A stretch of 64,000 bases of DNA from Phocaeicola abscessus CCUG 55929 (GCF_000312445.1 NZ_HE997182.1:124001-188000), one strand, 5' to 3'. Shown: positions 25,766-36,111, counted from the first letter of the stretch. Program-made: numbers and translations. The notes: generated from the sequence alone by a model not told the origin.

Positions 25766-28700
25766 TTATGACAAAGTTTGCTTTACTTCGATCTCTTCAA
25801 ATGTTTCGATCGTATCGCCTACTTTAATATCATTACAACCGTTCAGGCTGATACCGCATTCAAAATTGGTCCCAACCTCCTTCACATCGTCTTTAAAGCG
25901 CTTCAGCGCATTGATAGAGCCAGTGAATACGACGATACCGTCGCGTATCAAACGAGCTTTATTATTTCGCTTCACCTTCCCCTTAGTCACATAAGCGCCG
26001 GCAACCGTACCTACCTTGCTGATATTGTATACAGCACGTACTTCAAGGGCGGCAGTCTCCTGCTCCTTCACCGTTGGAGCCAACATGCCCTCCATCGCAG
26101 ACTTTACTTCTTCGATCGCATCGTAGATAATCGAGTACTTACGTATATCGACTCCTTCCTGCTCTGCCAACTTCGACGCCGTATTCGAAGGACGAACTTG
26201 GAAACCGATGATAATGGCATTCGAAGCGGCAGCCAACGTCACATCCGATTCCGTAATCTGCCCGACAGCCTGATGAATGACGTTGACCTTTATCTTCTCC
26301 GTAGACAATTTGATTAAAGAGTCGCTCAACGCCTCCACAGAACCGTCCACATCGCCTTTGACAATCACGTTCAATTCGTGGAAATCGCCTAAAGCCAAGC
26401 GGCGGCCTACCTCGTCCAAAGTCAGCATCTTCTGCGTGCGAAGACCTTGTTCGCGTTGCAACTGTTCTCGCTTATTCGTTATTTCACGAGCCTCCTGTTC
26501 GGTACCGAATACGTGGAAAGTATCGCCCGCTGCAGGAGCACCGTTCAAGCCTAAGATCTGAACGGCCTCGGACGGGGCTGCGCTTTTCAATTTCTGGTTA
26601 CGCTCATTGAACATCGCCTTTATTCGGCCGAAATAAGTTCCCGCCATCACAATGTCGCCCATGTGCAACGTGCCGTTCGAGATCAACAACGAGGCGACAT
26701 ATCCGCGCCCCTTATCCAACGTAGACTCGATGATGGATCCCGTAGCCTTGCGATTCGGATTGGCCTTCAAGTCGAGGATATCAGCTTCCAAAAGAACCTT
26801 ATCCAAGAGTTCTTTTATGCCAATGCCTTTCTTGGCCGAAATATCCTGCGACTGGTATTTACCCCCCCATTCTTCCACCAAAAAATTCATAGCGGCCAGT
26901 TCTTCCTTGATCTTATCCGGATTCGCATGGGGTTTATCAATCTTATTGATGGCGAAGACAATAGGCACTCCTGCGGCTACGGCATGATTGATGGCCTCCT
27001 TCGTCTGAGGCATCACACTGTCGTCGGCCGCGACAATGATAATAGCGATATCCGTTACCTTCGCTCCTCTGGCACGCATGGCGGTAAACGCTTCATGACC
27101 GGGGGTATCGAGGAAGGTTATATGACGTCCGTTATCCAATTTTACGTTATAGGCTCCGATATGCTGAGTGATACCGCCCGCCTCGCCAGCAATGACATTC
27201 TCTTTACGGATATAATCCAGCAATGAAGTCTTACCGTGATCGACATGTCCCATCACCGTCACAATAGGAGCGCGAGGTTGCAGATCTTTTTCCTCATCCG
27301 GAACCTCGACGATAGCTTGAGCTACCTCATTGCTGATGTATTCGGTCTTAAAACCGAACTCCTCCGCGACAAGATTGATCGTTTCCGCGTCCAGACGCTG
27401 ATTGATAGACACCATAATACCCACGCTCATGCACGTGCTGATCACTTGCGTGACCGATATATTCATCATGTTCGCCAGCTCGTTGGCCGTGACGAATTCG
27501 GTCAACTTCAGGATTTTGCTCTTTCTTTCTTCTTCCTTTTCCTCTTCGATGAGATGTTGTTGAATGGATTCGCGCTTCTCTTTCCGATACTTGGCAGCTT
27601 TGTTCTTGGTCTTATTCGTGAGTCTGGCCAACGTTTCCTTCACTTGCTTGGCCACATCCTCGTCATTGATTTCCTGCTTATGTACCGTTCTTTTAAAACG
27701 GTCTTTATTCTTGCCGCCTCTGCCACCATTATCCTTGTTATCGGGGCTCTTATCCCGCCTTTGATTGCCGGTATTCATCGTTTCCGTAGCATCGAGATCC
27801 ACCCGTTCTTTGTTGATGCGGTTACGACGTTTTTTCTTGCCATCACCCTGCGTGCCCTTATCTTCTTTTACTATTTTATCGTCGTTCTTACGAATCTCTT
27901 TGATGATAGCATCTTTCATTTGCTTTCGCTGTTCGAGGCGCAACCGATCTTTCTCTTCTCTTTCCTTGCGACGTTCCTCCTTCGATTTTTTCTTCGGGCG
28001 AGTCGATTGATTCAATGCATCCAGATCGATTTGTCCTACCACATTCAGTTTCGATTTGATCTCTGGTGTATCCAGTTTAAACACCGGATCCGTATCGGCG
28101 TTTTCTCCTTTCATCTCGGGGGCTTCTTCCTTCACTTCTGATTCCTCTTGCTGGGCTGCACCGGGAGATTCCGTTTCCGACTCTTTCTCATCTTCGTTTA
28201 TCGATTCTACGACAGGCATCGCTTCTACTTGTTCCAATTGTGCAGATCTATCTTCTACTATGTTTTCCAGCTCTTTTTCTTCTGTGGCAGGGGTTCCTTT
28301 TTCAGCTTCCTGCTCCGATCGTCCGGCAATAACCCCTTTCGCTTCTTCCCAAACAGATTCCGATTTCATCGCTTCGGGTCGAACCTCCTTTTGTTCCTGC
28401 GATTCTGTCACCGCCTCAGGCTTTGTTTCTTCTTTTTCTTTCTTCGGAGTTACAGTTCGCTTGCTAATATTATCCAGATCGATCCTACCAACAGATTTAA
28501 ACTTCGGACGGATCTCTTCGGGAATGACGGTTTCTACGACATCATTCTTTTTCTCATTCATATCACCCGTACCGGCATTGCGGCTCCGATCCTTATTCTG
28601 ACGTTTCTGGAAGAATTTATTCGACTCTTCCTTTTGTTTTTTGTCTTTGCTGAATTCCTTCACAAGTACCTCATACTGTTCTTCGGTAATTTTAGCATTC

Positions 28701-28801
28701 GGGTTACTTTCTATCTCATAACCCTTCTTCTGCAAGAATTCCACTACCGTCGATATTCCCACATTCAAATCTCTTGTTACCTTGTTCAGTCTTATTGCCA
28801 T
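25766..28801 (-). CDS. infB: Translation initiation factor IF-2
   Basis: A 1011-residue GTPase that brings initiator tRNA to the 30S subunit. The N-terminus has an IF2_N domain (residues 1-50), followed by about 350 residues of low-complexity Glu/Lys-rich linker and a second IF2_N-like domain near residue 435. The G domain starts around residue 512 with [17 protein letters not shown], then [12 protein letters not shown] and NKIDKP. The later beta-barrel and C-terminal domains are complete. The long charged linker is normal for Bacteroidota. It follows nusA after 41 nt. Confidence 0.97.
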   Translation of the reverse strand: MAIRLNKVTRDLNVGISTVVEFLQKKGYEIESNPNAKITEEQYEVLVKEFSKDKKQKEESNKFFQKRQNKDRSRNAGTGDMNEKKNDVVETVIPEEIRPKFKSVGRIDLDNISKRTVTPKKEKEETKPEAVTESQEQKEVRPEAMKSESVWEEAKGVIAGRSEQEAEKGTPATEEKELENIVEDRSAQLEQVEAMPVVESINEDEKESETESPGAAQQEESEVKEEAPEMKGENADTDPVFKLDTPEIKSKLNVVGQIDLDALNQSTRPKKKSKEERRKEREEKDRLRLEQRKQMKDAIIKEIRKNDDKIVKEDKGTQGDGKKKRRNRINKERVDLDATETMNTGNQRRDKSPDNKDNGGRGGKNKDRFKRTVHKQEINDEDVAKQVKETLARLTNKTKNKAAKYRKEKRESIQQHLIEEEKEEERKSKILKLTEFVTANELANMMNISVTQVISTCMSVGIMVSINQRLDAETINLVAEEFGFKTEYISNEVAQAIVEVPDEEKDLQPRAPIVTVMGHVDHGKTSLLDYIRKENVIAGEAGGITQHIGAYNVKLDNGRHITFLDTPGHEAFTAMRARGAKVTDIAIIIVAADDSVMPQTKEAINHAVAAGVPIVFAINKIDKPHANPDKIKEELAAMNFLVEEWGGKYQSQDISAKKGIGIKELLDKVLLEADILDLKANPNRKATGSIIESTLDKGRGYVASLLISNGTLHMGDIVMAGTYFGRIKAMFNERNQKLKSAAPSEAVQILGLNGAPAAGDTFHVFGTEQEAREITNKREQLQREQGLRTQKMLTLDEVGRRLALGDFHELNVIVKGDVDGSVEALSDSLIKLSTEKIKVNVIHQAVGQITESDVTLAAASNAIIIGFQVRPSNTASKLAEQEGVDIRKYSIIYDAIEEVKSAMEGMLAPTVKEQETAALEVRAVYNISKVGTVAGAYVTKGKVKRNNKARLIRDGIVVFTGSINALKRFKDDVKEVGTNFECGISLNGCNDIKVGDTIETFEEIEVKQTLS

Positions 28802-28842
28802 AATTGTTTTAATTAATAACGAAGAATCGAAGCTTGGAAGAA

Positions 28843-30102
28843 TTATTCTTCAAACTCAGCTCTTAAAATTTTCAGCACATTATCTACCGTGCTCTCCTCC
28901 AGGTCCGCTTTTTCAACCAACATCTCGCGCGGAGCGTTCAACACGGCTTTTGCCGTATCCAAACCGATGCTTTTAATGGCATCGATCACCCAATCATCAA
29001 TCTCGTCTCTGAATTCATCCAAATAGATATCTTCATCCTGCACATCCGAATCCAATTCGCGGAACACATCAATCGTATATTCGGTAAGCATGCTGGCGAG
29101 TTTGATATTCATACCGCCCTTACCGATTGCCAAAGATACTTCTTCCGGCTTCAAATAGACTTCCGCCTTGCGCTCATCTTCGTGAAGCACAATGGAAGAG
29201 ATCTTCGCCGGACTTAACGAACGCTGTATAAACAGCTGAAGATTCGAAGTATAATTGATAACATCGATATTCTCATTCCGCAATTCACGAACGATACCGT
29301 GAATACGGGAACCTTTCACGCCGACGCAAGCTCCAACGGGATCGATGCGATCGTCGTAAGATTCGACAGCGATCTTAGCCCGTTCGCCGGGAATTCGGGC
29401 GATTTTCTTGATCGTAATCAGCCCATCGATAATTTCGGGTACTTCGGCTTCAAACAAACGTTGCAAAAACACAGGGGAGGTGCGGCTCAGGATAATCTTC
29501 GGATTATTGTTCGTATTCTCCACCCGAGCTACCACAGCGCGAACGGTCTCCCCTTTGCGGAAGAAATCACTCGGGATCTGTTCCGCTTTCGGCAAGAACA
29601 ATTCATTTTTATCGTCATCTTCCAGCAGAATTTCTTTCTTCCATACCTGATAGACCTCCGCACTGACCACGGTACCTACCTTGTCGATATATTTGTTATA
29701 CAAGCTGTCTTTTTCCAATTCCAAAATCTTAGAAGCCAAGGTTTGACGCAAGGTTAAAATCAGCCGACGCCCGAACTTGGAGTAAGGTACTTCATCCGTC
29801 ACTTCCTCGCCGATCTCGTAAGAAGCATCTATCTGTCGCGCATCCGAGAGTTTTATTTCCATATTGGAATTGGTAAACTCCTCGTCCGCTACGACCTTGC
29901 GGTTCTGATAAATCTCCAAATCACCTTTATCCGGATTTACAATCACGTCATAATTCTCATCCGTGCCAAACATCTTTGCTATCACATTGCGGAACGATTC
30001 TTCCAACACGCTGACCATCGTAGTCTTATCGATGTTTTTGAGTTCCTTGAATTCAGCAAACGTGTCAATCAAACTGATTGTTCCTTCTTTCTTTTTGGCC
30101 AT
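28843..30102 (-). CDS. nusA: Transcription termination/antitermination protein NusA
   Basis: A 419-residue RNA polymerase-associated factor. The order is an N-terminal polymerase-binding domain (about 1-125), S1 domain (about 130-200, [15 protein letters not shown]), then KH1/KH2 domains ([20 protein letters not shown] and [20 protein letters not shown]). A short helix-hairpin-helix tail follows (about 360-419). It lacks the tandem acidic repeats of E. coli NusA, so its length matches other Bacteroidetes. It starts 2 nt after rimP. Confidence 0.96.
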   Translation of the reverse strand: MAKKKEGTISLIDTFAEFKELKNIDKTTMVSVLEESFRNVIAKMFGTDENYDVIVNPDKGDLEIYQNRKVVADEEFTNSNMEIKLSDARQIDASYEIGEEVTDEVPYSKFGRRLILTLRQTLASKILELEKDSLYNKYIDKVGTVVSAEVYQVWKKEILLEDDDKNELFLPKAEQIPSDFFRKGETVRAVVARVENTNNNPKIILSRTSPVFLQRLFEAEVPEIIDGLITIKKIARIPGERAKIAVESYDDRIDPVGACVGVKGSRIHGIVRELRNENIDVINYTSNLQLFIQRSLSPAKISSIVLHEDERKAEVYLKPEEVSLAIGKGGMNIKLASMLTEYTIDVFRELDSDVQDEDIYLDEFRDEIDDWVIDAIKSIGLDTAKAVLNAPREMLVEKADLEESTVDNVLKILRAEFEE

Positions 30103-30104
30103 AA

Positions 30105-30572
30105 TTATTTAAACCTGATTAAATATTTAGTATAAGTTATTTCATTATAAGCAAACGTAAGATCTTCCTGAATTTTCTTCGGACGTTTGGATCCTTCCGG
30201 TTTTACCTTTTTCTCCACCGTAATGGAAAAATGTTCGTCCGTCACCTCTTTCAAGATGCCGGTGTATTTGCGATTGTCGAGCATCATGACCTCCACTTCC
30301 TTCCCGACATGGTTTTGATATTGCTTCAAGACCTTAAAGGGTTGCCCGATCCCTGCCGAACCGACCTCCAGCTCGAAGTCTTCTTCTTCCCGATTCAGTT
30401 TAGATTCAATATAGCGGCTCAAATCGACGCAATCGTCGATCCACACGCCTTCGGCATGATCGATCTCTACGACGATCTTGTTTCCCGGACTAATCATAAT
30501 GTCGATTAAGAAGTAGTCTTTAACGGACAACCATTCTTCCACTATTCGGGTTACCTCTTTTTTTTCTATCAT
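30105..30572 (-). CDS. rimP: Ribosome maturation factor RimP
   Basis: A 155-residue protein needed for 30S maturation. It shows the RimP pattern VEIDHAEGVWIDDCVDLSR and the family core ELEVGSAGIGQPFKVLKQY, where most bacteria have EVSSPGxDRPL. The C-terminal part (about 85-155) is the SH3-like domain. It is the first gene of the rimP-nusA-infB unit and has its own promoter and a hairpin in its leader. Confidence 0.93.
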   Translation of the reverse strand: MIEKKEVTRIVEEWLSVKDYFLIDIMISPGNKIVVEIDHAEGVWIDDCVDLSRYIESKLNREEEDFELEVGSAGIGQPFKVLKQYQNHVGKEVEVMMLDNRKYTGILKEVTDEHFSITVEKKVKPEGSKRPKKIQEDLTFAYNEITYTKYLIRFK

Positions 30573-30590
30573 TTACACGTTTTTAAGAAT

Positions 30591-30613
30591 AAAAAAAGGG
30601 CTCGGTCAAGCCC
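30591..30613 (-). terminator. Terminator-like hairpin in the rimP leader (possible attenuator)
   Basis: On the reverse strand, a short stem GGGCT / AGCCC (30613-30609 with 30602-30598) around a 6-nt loop is followed at once by seven T residues (30597-30591), the form of an intrinsic terminator. It lies between the promoter (30666-30635) and the rimP ATG at 30572, so transcripts must pass it. No other gene lies upstream on this strand to be terminated. The stem is only 5 bp, so partial termination is more likely than full. Confidence 0.5.
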
Positions 30614-30634
30614 CACCATTCATCCATCTCGGTG

Positions 30635-30666
30635 CAAAGATACGAATTATATGTCAGTAGCACAAA
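30635..30666 (-). promoter_or_regulatory. Promoter of the rimP-nusA-infB-suf gene run
   Basis: On the reverse strand TTTG (30666-30663), exactly 20 nt, then TATCTTTG (30642-30635). Both boxes match the Bacteroidota consensus perfectly, making this the cleanest promoter in the window. The inferred start is near 30628, leaving about 55 nt of leader that includes the terminator-like hairpin. Confidence 0.8.
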
Positions 30667-30684
30667 ATATTCAGGAAAAAAAAC

Positions 30685-30692
30685 TATTTTTG
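30685..30692 (+). promoter_or_regulatory. Putative -7 box for the forward-strand gene at 30787
   Basis: TATTTTTG matches TAnnTTTG and lies back-to-back with the rimP promoter. No TTTG is found 19-21 nt upstream, so support is partial. It would give an 85-95 nt leader for the small membrane protein. Confidence 0.35.
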
Positions 30693-30786
30693 CAGCGAAG
30701 ATCTTGTATTTGCCGGGAAAAGGGACTGATCTTTCCGAAGATCAATCGGTAGGTTTTTATAGAAGACAAACGATAAGCAAGTAACG

Positions 30787-31194
30787 ATGATAAAGAAAAA
30801 CGGATTGAATATAAATAAGCAATTCATGATCGGTAACGGACTGTTGGCCTTCGGTGTGTTCGTCATCGTCGCCATTTTCTTTTACTTATCGTTCCGGTAC
30901 CAACAAAAGGCTGAACACGCTATTTCGTATGCAGGCAAATATACGATCGAGATTTCAAACGACTTTGCCGGAGACAGCATCGCCATCTACATCAACGACA
31001 GTTTGCTGCTCGACAGGATCATGCCGGATGAGACACTGCAACTATCCGTAAAGAGATTTGCCGAAAACAGCGCTCTACTGGTAGTAGATAACCGTACGGA
31101 CGGTACCACGCCGTTTAATCTAAGCGACAAGGGCAGCCGTGTCAAACTTACTCGAAAAAACGGCATCATCTATTTGCTGGAAACCGAAAAATAA
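30787..31194 (+). CDS. Small membrane-anchored protein of unknown function
   Basis: A 135-residue protein I do not recognise. It has a short Lys-rich N-terminus, one membrane segment at about residues 16-38 (GNGLLAFGVFVIVAIFFYLS), and an external part rich in beta strands (KYTIEISNDFAGDSIAIYIN). The topology suggests an N-in, C-out inner-membrane anchor. It is followed after 6 nt by a secreted nuclease/phosphatase-family gene, so the two are likely cotranscribed. Confidence 0.75.
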   Translation: MIKKNGLNINKQFMIGNGLLAFGVFVIVAIFFYLSFRYQQKAEHAISYAGKYTIEISNDFAGDSIAIYINDSLLLDRIMPDETLQLSVKRFAENSALLVVDNRTDGTTPFNLSDKGSRVKLTRKNGIIYLLETEK

Positions 31195-31200
31195 CTGTAT

Positions 31201-31947
31201 ATGAAACGAATACTCTTCTCTGTCGCCCTTTCTCTGCTGCTCTTTTCCACCCATGCTCAATCGCTGAAGATCATGAGCTACAACATAAAGAGCGGAGTGG
31301 GCATGGACAATGTGCGCAACTACGACCGAAGTGCCCAAATAATCCGCAAGCTGAAGCCGGATGTAGTGGCCGTTCAGGAGTTGGACAGCGTCACCCGACG
31401 CAGTCACGGTGATTATGTGTTGGGGGAATTGGCGAAACGGACGGGAATGCATGCTTTTTATGCCCCCGCTATCCATTATGACGGTGGGAAATACGGCATC
31501 GGTCTGTTAAGCAAAAAGATACCCGTAAGGGAATACTATGTATCGTTGCCGGGAAGGGAGGAGCAACGCGCGCTGTTTATCGCCGAATTCGAACGATTCA
31601 TCTTCTGCGGGACACACCTTTCCCTCACCGAGGCCGATCGGATGGCTTCCATCGAGAAGCTCAAGCACACGTTAGGAAATTTGGACAAAGAGAAGCCTGT
31701 ATTTCTGGCAGGCGACTTCAATTCGCTTCCAGGCTCTCCGTTTATTCAAGAACTTCAAAAGGACTTCATCATCCTTACCGATACCGCCTCTCCAACTTTC
31801 CCCTCGCCGATGCCCGACAGAACGATCGATTACATCGTCCTGATGAAAGGCGGTCCGAAGACCATCAAAGTGAAGCAAACGAAGGTTGTGAACGAACCCC
31901 TTGCCTCCGATCATCGGCCTGTCTTCGTGAAGGTAAAGCTGAAATGA
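31201..31947 (+). CDS. Secreted endonuclease/exonuclease/phosphatase family protein
   Basis: A 248-residue exported hydrolase with a signal peptide (SLLLFSTHAQS, cleavage about residue 20). It has the full EEP motif set: KIMSYNIKSGVGMDN, VVAVQELDSV, CGTHLSLTEADR, LAGDFNSLPGSPF, TIDYIV and ASDHRPVFV. The catalytic Asn, Glu, Asp-x-Asn and Asp-His are all present, so it should be active. Substrates in this superfamily range from DNA to inositol phosphates and sphingomyelin; secreted Bacteroidota members remain largely unassigned. Confidence 0.87.
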   Translation: MKRILFSVALSLLLFSTHAQSLKIMSYNIKSGVGMDNVRNYDRSAQIIRKLKPDVVAVQELDSVTRRSHGDYVLGELAKRTGMHAFYAPAIHYDGGKYGIGLLSKKIPVREYYVSLPGREEQRALFIAEFERFIFCGTHLSLTEADRMASIEKLKHTLGNLDKEKPVFLAGDFNSLPGSPFIQELQKDFIILTDTASPTFPSPMPDRTIDYIVLMKGGPKTIKVKQTKVVNEPLASDHRPVFVKVKLK

Positions 31948-31951
31948 ACTT

Positions 31952-31991
31952 CCCGCAAGTCTGCTCCTATCCCAACGGTTACACTTGCGGG
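31952..31991. terminator. Perfect 9-bp hairpin between convergent genes
   Basis: CCCGCAAGT (31952-31960) and ACTTGCGGG (31983-31991) are exact reverse complements with a 22-nt loop. They fill the whole space between the stop of the forward EEP gene and that of the reverse metalloprotease. It is probably a shared transcript end; there is no U tract. Confidence 0.5.
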
Positions 31992-32705
31992 TTACGAAAA
32001 GAGGAAACCAGCTCGATAGTGGCGCAACTCTTTCCGAAGAGCGCGGGCCATGCCGCTCGTCACGTCGTCTAAAAGCTCCCAAAACTTCGGTCCGTGGTTC
32101 ATTTCTTTCGTGTGGCAAAGCTCGTGGAGCAGTACATAATCCATCAGATGGGGAGGAAGCAGCAGGAGATAACAGGAAAGATTGATACTCCCAGCAGTCG
32201 AACAACTCCCCCATCGACTTTTGACCGCTTTAATCCGAACTTTCCGATAGGTAAAATGATACTGGTCGGCAAGTGTTTGCAACAGAGGAAGAAGGTACTC
32301 TTCCGCCCGCTTCTTCAAGGCCCGGACGATGGCGTTGCGCACCAAGCGCTGTATATCTTCTTGCGCAAAATCGACATTGTAAGGGCAAAAGATGGTTACT
32401 TGTTCCTCTTCAAAGCGGATGGAAAAGAATGAAAGCGTCCCCTGCCGCAAGGAAAGCTTGAAGCAAGGCGCATCGATATGAAAATTCAAATCGATGGGGC
32501 GACTACGGATTTCTTCATATTTCTCCAGCAAAGCCAGACGATACGGCTCCAAGATTTTCAACACCTCGGCAGTCTTACTGAACGGCGGTACCGTCAGATA
32601 AAGTCCGTCCGGCTTAACCCGCATCGTTACATTCCGCATTCCTCGATGGGTTCGAATGATTAGTTGTTCAAAATCCTGATCTGCAATGATTCTTTTTGTG
32701 GCCAT
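31992..32705 (-). CDS. YgjP-like M48-family metalloprotease (DUF45)
   Basis: A 237-residue protein of the YgjP/WLM-type zinc peptidase group. The zinc motif is HELCH (H194, E195, H198) with a third histidine at H204 (EMNHG); it is preceded by the family block KSRWGSCSTAGSINLSCYL. No signal peptide, so probably cytoplasmic. In other bacteria such genes often sit near restriction-modification systems, but not here. A CAAATTTA on the forward strand at 32740-32747 is a possible -7 box for it. Confidence 0.85.
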   Translation of the reverse strand: MATKRIIADQDFEQLIIRTHRGMRNVTMRVKPDGLYLTVPPFSKTAEVLKILEPYRLALLEKYEEIRSRPIDLNFHIDAPCFKLSLRQGTLSFFSIRFEEEQVTIFCPYNVDFAQEDIQRLVRNAIVRALKKRAEEYLLPLLQTLADQYHFTYRKVRIKAVKSRWGSCSTAGSINLSCYLLLLPPHLMDYVLLHELCHTKEMNHGPKFWELLDDVTSGMARALRKELRHYRAGFLFS

Positions 32706-32878
32706 AATTCGCTTGTTATCCTTCGCCGAGACCTGAAGACAAATTTAGACGCCGGCAAATATTTTTTTCGGAGCTCCGGATGCCCTGCAGCGGAAGAATA
32801 ACTTACTCCGGCACCGCCACACGCTCCGTAACAGCTCCCTTTCAAAGAGCAACGGCTATCAAAAATCCCCTCTAAATC

Positions 32879-33652
32879 TCAGGGCAGGATCACCGTACCT
32901 CCACCGCTTCGCAACGCAGCGGCTGCAGTAACAATTACTTGCGTGACTCCCGCATCGATAGCCGAGAAAGCGTTTTCCAATTTAGGCAGCATGCCCCCCC
33001 GAATGATTCCCTCAACCACATAGCGTTCAAAATCCGGTCTGGTGAGAACCGGTATGACGCTGTCTTCCTCTGCAGCATTCATCAGAATACCTTTCTTTTC
33101 AAAGCAAAAGATCAACGTTACATCGAAGTATGCGGATAAAGCCTTCGCAAGCTCTCCGGCAATCGTATCGGCGTTCGTATTCAGCAGTTGCCCGTTCCCA
33201 TCGTGTGTAAGAGGGGCCATCACGGGAACAATGTCTTGTCGAATCAAGGAGGCGAGAACCTTGCCGTTCACTTTCTTCACATCGCCTACGAACCCATAAT
33301 TTATCTCTTTCACCGGTCTTTTAACCGATCGGATCGTATCCCAATCGGCGCCCGTCAGTCCGACGGCATTCACCCCCTTTGCTTGCAGGCCCGCCACGAT
33401 TTGTTTATTGACCAGGCCTCCATAGACCATTGTAACGATATCGAGCATAGCTTCGTCGGTAATGCGACGTCCGTCGATCATTCGGGTTTCGACTCCCATG
33501 CGGTCGGCCAATTTCGTAGCCGATTTTCCTCCTCCGTGAACCAACAGCTTATGGTCGGGGAGAGTGACGAAGTCGGCAAGCAAGCCTTGCAAAGAAGCTT
33601 CCCCTTCCACAATCTTCCCGCCCACCTTTACGACAGTCAGTTTCTCTTTCAT
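32879..33652 (-). CDS. argB: Acetylglutamate kinase (possibly N-succinyl-type)
   Basis: A 257-residue amino-acid kinase of arginine synthesis. It has VVKVGGKIVEG at the N-terminus (ATP phosphate binding), LVHGGGKSATKLADRMG (about 38-54) for the acylated glutamate, and a glycine-rich C-terminal end. In Bacteroides the pathway is reported to use N-succinyl intermediates, so the acyl group here is open. It begins 3 nt after speA, pairing arginine synthesis with arginine decarboxylation. Confidence 0.92.
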   Translation of the reverse strand: MKEKLTVVKVGGKIVEGEASLQGLLADFVTLPDHKLLVHGGGKSATKLADRMGVETRMIDGRRITDEAMLDIVTMVYGGLVNKQIVAGLQAKGVNAVGLTGADWDTIRSVKRPVKEINYGFVGDVKKVNGKVLASLIRQDIVPVMAPLTHDGNGQLLNTNADTIAGELAKALSAYFDVTLIFCFEKKGILMNAAEEDSVIPVLTRPDFERYVVEGIIRGGMLPKLENAFSAIDAGVTQVIVTAAAALRSGGGTVILP

Positions 33653-33655
33653 CGC

Positions 33656-35548
33656 CTATTCCAAATACGTATAGCCATACAATCCTGAACGATAGGTAGA
33701 AAGGAATTCCTTCCCTTCTTCCACAGAGATTTTACCTTCTTTGAGCGATCGGGTCACCCAAGATTCCAAAGTGCGGACCAAGCGTTTCGGACTATATTGC
33801 ACATAGTCCAATACATCGGCCACCGTTTCGCCGTCGATCACCTGATCAATCGAATAACGTTCCCCGTCGACAGTAATATGAACCGCATTCGTATCTCCGA
33901 ACAGGTTATGCATATCCCCTAAGATTTCTTGGTAGGCCCCCACCAAAAAAACGCCGACATAATAAGGCTCCTTTACCTTCAGCGAATGGATCGGAAGAGA
34001 TTGCGAAATGGTTCGCGAAGTGACGAAGTTTACGATCCTGCCATCCGAATCACAAGTGATATCCTGCAACGTGGCTTCTCTGTCGGGCCTCTCGTCCAAA
34101 CGCTGAATAGGCATGATGGGGAATATCTGGTCGATTGCCCACGAATCGGGCAAGGACTGGAACAACGAGAAGTTGCAAAAATATTTATCCGCCAACTGCT
34201 TGTCCAATTGCTTCAATTCCTCGGGAGCATGTTTCAACTGTTTAGCCATCTGATTGATCTCGTGAGCGACCGACCAGAACATCTGTTCGATTTGCGCTCT
34301 CGTCTTCAAATCGACGATGCCATGACTAAACAAATCGAGCGATTCTTCGCGAATTTGCTGAGCATCGTGCCAATCCTCGAGCATCCGGCTTTGATTCAAA
34401 TGATCCCATATCTGATAGAGCTCCTGTACCAATTCATGTTCTTCCGCAGTAGCCTCGAATTCTTCCGGCATCTCGGGAAGGCTGGCCGTCTCGAGTACAT
34501 TGATAATTAAAACGGAGTGATGAGCAGCTAACGAACGGCCACTCTCCGTAATGATGTTCGGATGAGGAATGTCATTCTTATCGCTGGCGTCGACCAGAGT
34601 GGAGATCGAGTCGTTGACGTATTCTTGAATGGAATAATTCACGCTGCTCTCGCTATTCGACGAACGCGTCCCGTCATAGTCGATACCCAAACCTCCACCT
34701 ATATCGACAAATTCTACATCGAAGCCCATCGAATGGAGCTGCACGTAAAATTGAGAGGCCTCCCGCAAAGCGGTCTTGATCCGACGGATCTTGGTAACTT
34801 GGCTGCCTATATGGAAATGGATCAATTTGAGACAGTCTTTCATCTTGTTCTTTTCGAGGAAATCGAGTGCTTCCAACAATTCGCTCGAGGTAAGTCCGAA
34901 TTTGCTTGCATCGCCGCCGCTTTCTTCCCATTTCCCGCTTCCGGAAGAAGCTAATTTGATGCGTATGCCTATGTTTGGCCGAACAGCCAATTGCCGCGCC
35001 ATTTTAGCGATCAATCGAAGTTCATTCAATTTCTCGACGACAAGAAATATCCGTTTTCCCATCTTTTGGGCGAGCAAAGCCAACTCGACATAGCTCTCAT
35101 CCTTATACCCATTGCAGATGATCAAAGAATCCGAATCCGAATTAACGGCAATCACGGCATGTAACTCGGGTTTCGAACCGGCTTCCAGCCCCAAGTTGAA
35201 CTTTTTACCATGGCTGATGATCTCTTCGACCACTGGTTTCATCTGGTTCACTTTTATCGGATAGATAATAAAGTTTTCACCCTTATATCCGTATTCTTTC
35301 GAAGCTTTGTCGAAACATTTCGAAATCTGCTCGATGCGATTGTCCAAGATATCGGGAAAGCGAAGCAGGACGGGGGTCGATACGTCGCGCAGCTGCAATT
35401 CGTCAATCACATTTCTTAAGTCGACGCTCACACAGTCCTTTTTAGGCGTCACCACTACATGGCCACTCTCATTAATAGTAAAATAGGGTTTACCCCATCC
35501 GGTAATGTTATAAAGCTCTTCCGAGTCTTCAATACGCCATTTTCTCAT
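33656..35548 (-). CDS. speA: Biosynthetic arginine decarboxylase
   Basis: A 630-residue PLP enzyme converting arginine to agmatine, the first step to putrescine and spermidine. The PLP lysine is K99 in IIYPIKVNQMKPV. The fold-III barrel segments FHIGSQVTKIRR and FVDIGGGLGIDYDGTRS are clear, and NIITESGRSLAAHHS follows. Length agrees with the SpeA family. Its neighbours, argB (3 nt downstream) and aroK (32 nt upstream), lie in the same direction. Confidence 0.95.
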   Translation of the reverse strand: MRKWRIEDSEELYNITGWGKPYFTINESGHVVVTPKKDCVSVDLRNVIDELQLRDVSTPVLLRFPDILDNRIEQISKCFDKASKEYGYKGENFIIYPIKVNQMKPVVEEIISHGKKFNLGLEAGSKPELHAVIAVNSDSDSLIICNGYKDESYVELALLAQKMGKRIFLVVEKLNELRLIAKMARQLAVRPNIGIRIKLASSGSGKWEESGGDASKFGLTSSELLEALDFLEKNKMKDCLKLIHFHIGSQVTKIRRIKTALREASQFYVQLHSMGFDVEFVDIGGGLGIDYDGTRSSNSESSVNYSIQEYVNDSISTLVDASDKNDIPHPNIITESGRSLAAHHSVLIINVLETASLPEMPEEFEATAEEHELVQELYQIWDHLNQSRMLEDWHDAQQIREESLDLFSHGIVDLKTRAQIEQMFWSVAHEINQMAKQLKHAPEELKQLDKQLADKYFCNFSLFQSLPDSWAIDQIFPIMPIQRLDERPDREATLQDITCDSDGRIVNFVTSRTISQSLPIHSLKVKEPYYVGVFLVGAYQEILGDMHNLFGDTNAVHITVDGERYSIDQVIDGETVADVLDYVQYSPKRLVRTLESWVTRSLKEGKISVEEGKEFLSTYRSGLYGYTYLE

Positions 35549-35580
35549 TGTTTCCAGTATTTCAAAGTGTGATTATAATA

Positions 35581-36111
35581 TTAGATATTCAATAATTCGG
35601 CTAATTTTCGGGCTGACGCGACTATCTGTTCATGACTTTCCAATTCGTCGGACGGAAAACGATGTTTCGCCTTAGCGTAAAAAATCTCTCGTTTGTTTAA
35701 ACCGGAAACGATGAAATCCCTCAATTCCTCGTCCGACTTTTTCATTACGAGCAAAGGACGTTTAGTTTTAGCCGTTCGCAATCGTTCGAACAAGGTTTCG
35801 GGCTTGGCTTGTAAAAAAACGGTTTCCCCCCGGCTGTTCATATATTCCATATTATCGAAGAAGCAGGGCGTCCCTCCACCTGCTGAAATCACCACTTCCT
35901 CAAAGTCGCCTACTTCATGCAGCATCTGTCTTTCCAATTCGCGGAAACCGTCTTCTCCCTTCTCTCTAAACAATTGTTGCACGGACTTGTGAAAACGTTC
36001 TTCCACATACCAGTCCAAATCGATAAACGTCCATCCTTTTTCCTGAGCAAGGATCATACCTAAAGTCGTTTTACCCGACCCCATATATCCAACTAGAAAA
36101 ATACGTTTCAT
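35581..36111 (-). CDS. aroK: Shikimate kinase
   Basis: A 176-residue kinase that phosphorylates shikimate in aromatic amino-acid synthesis. Walker A is GYMGSGKTTLG (residues 8-18). The shikimate site is in FIDLDWYVEE and the FRELE segment, and VISAGGGTPCF is the conserved glycine loop. It overlaps the topA stop by 4 nt, so the two are translationally coupled. Confidence 0.94.
   Translation of the reverse strand: MKRIFLVGYMGSGKTTLGMILAQEKGWTFIDLDWYVEERFHKSVQQLFREKGEDGFRELERQMLHEVGDFEEVVISAGGGTPCFFDNMEYMNSRGETVFLQAKPETLFERLRTAKTKRPLLVMKKSDEELRDFIVSGLNKREIFYAKAKHRFPSDELESHEQIVASARKLAELLNI

Noticed and set aside
27236-28141. Long forward-strand open frame of 301 codons
   Set aside because: It is antisense to the low-complexity linker of infB, lacks any recognisable domain, and its length follows from the codon bias of the real gene.
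31992-32705. YgjP-like peptidase as part of a restriction-modification system
   Set aside because: Such linkage is known in other bacteria, but no restriction or modification gene is adjacent here.
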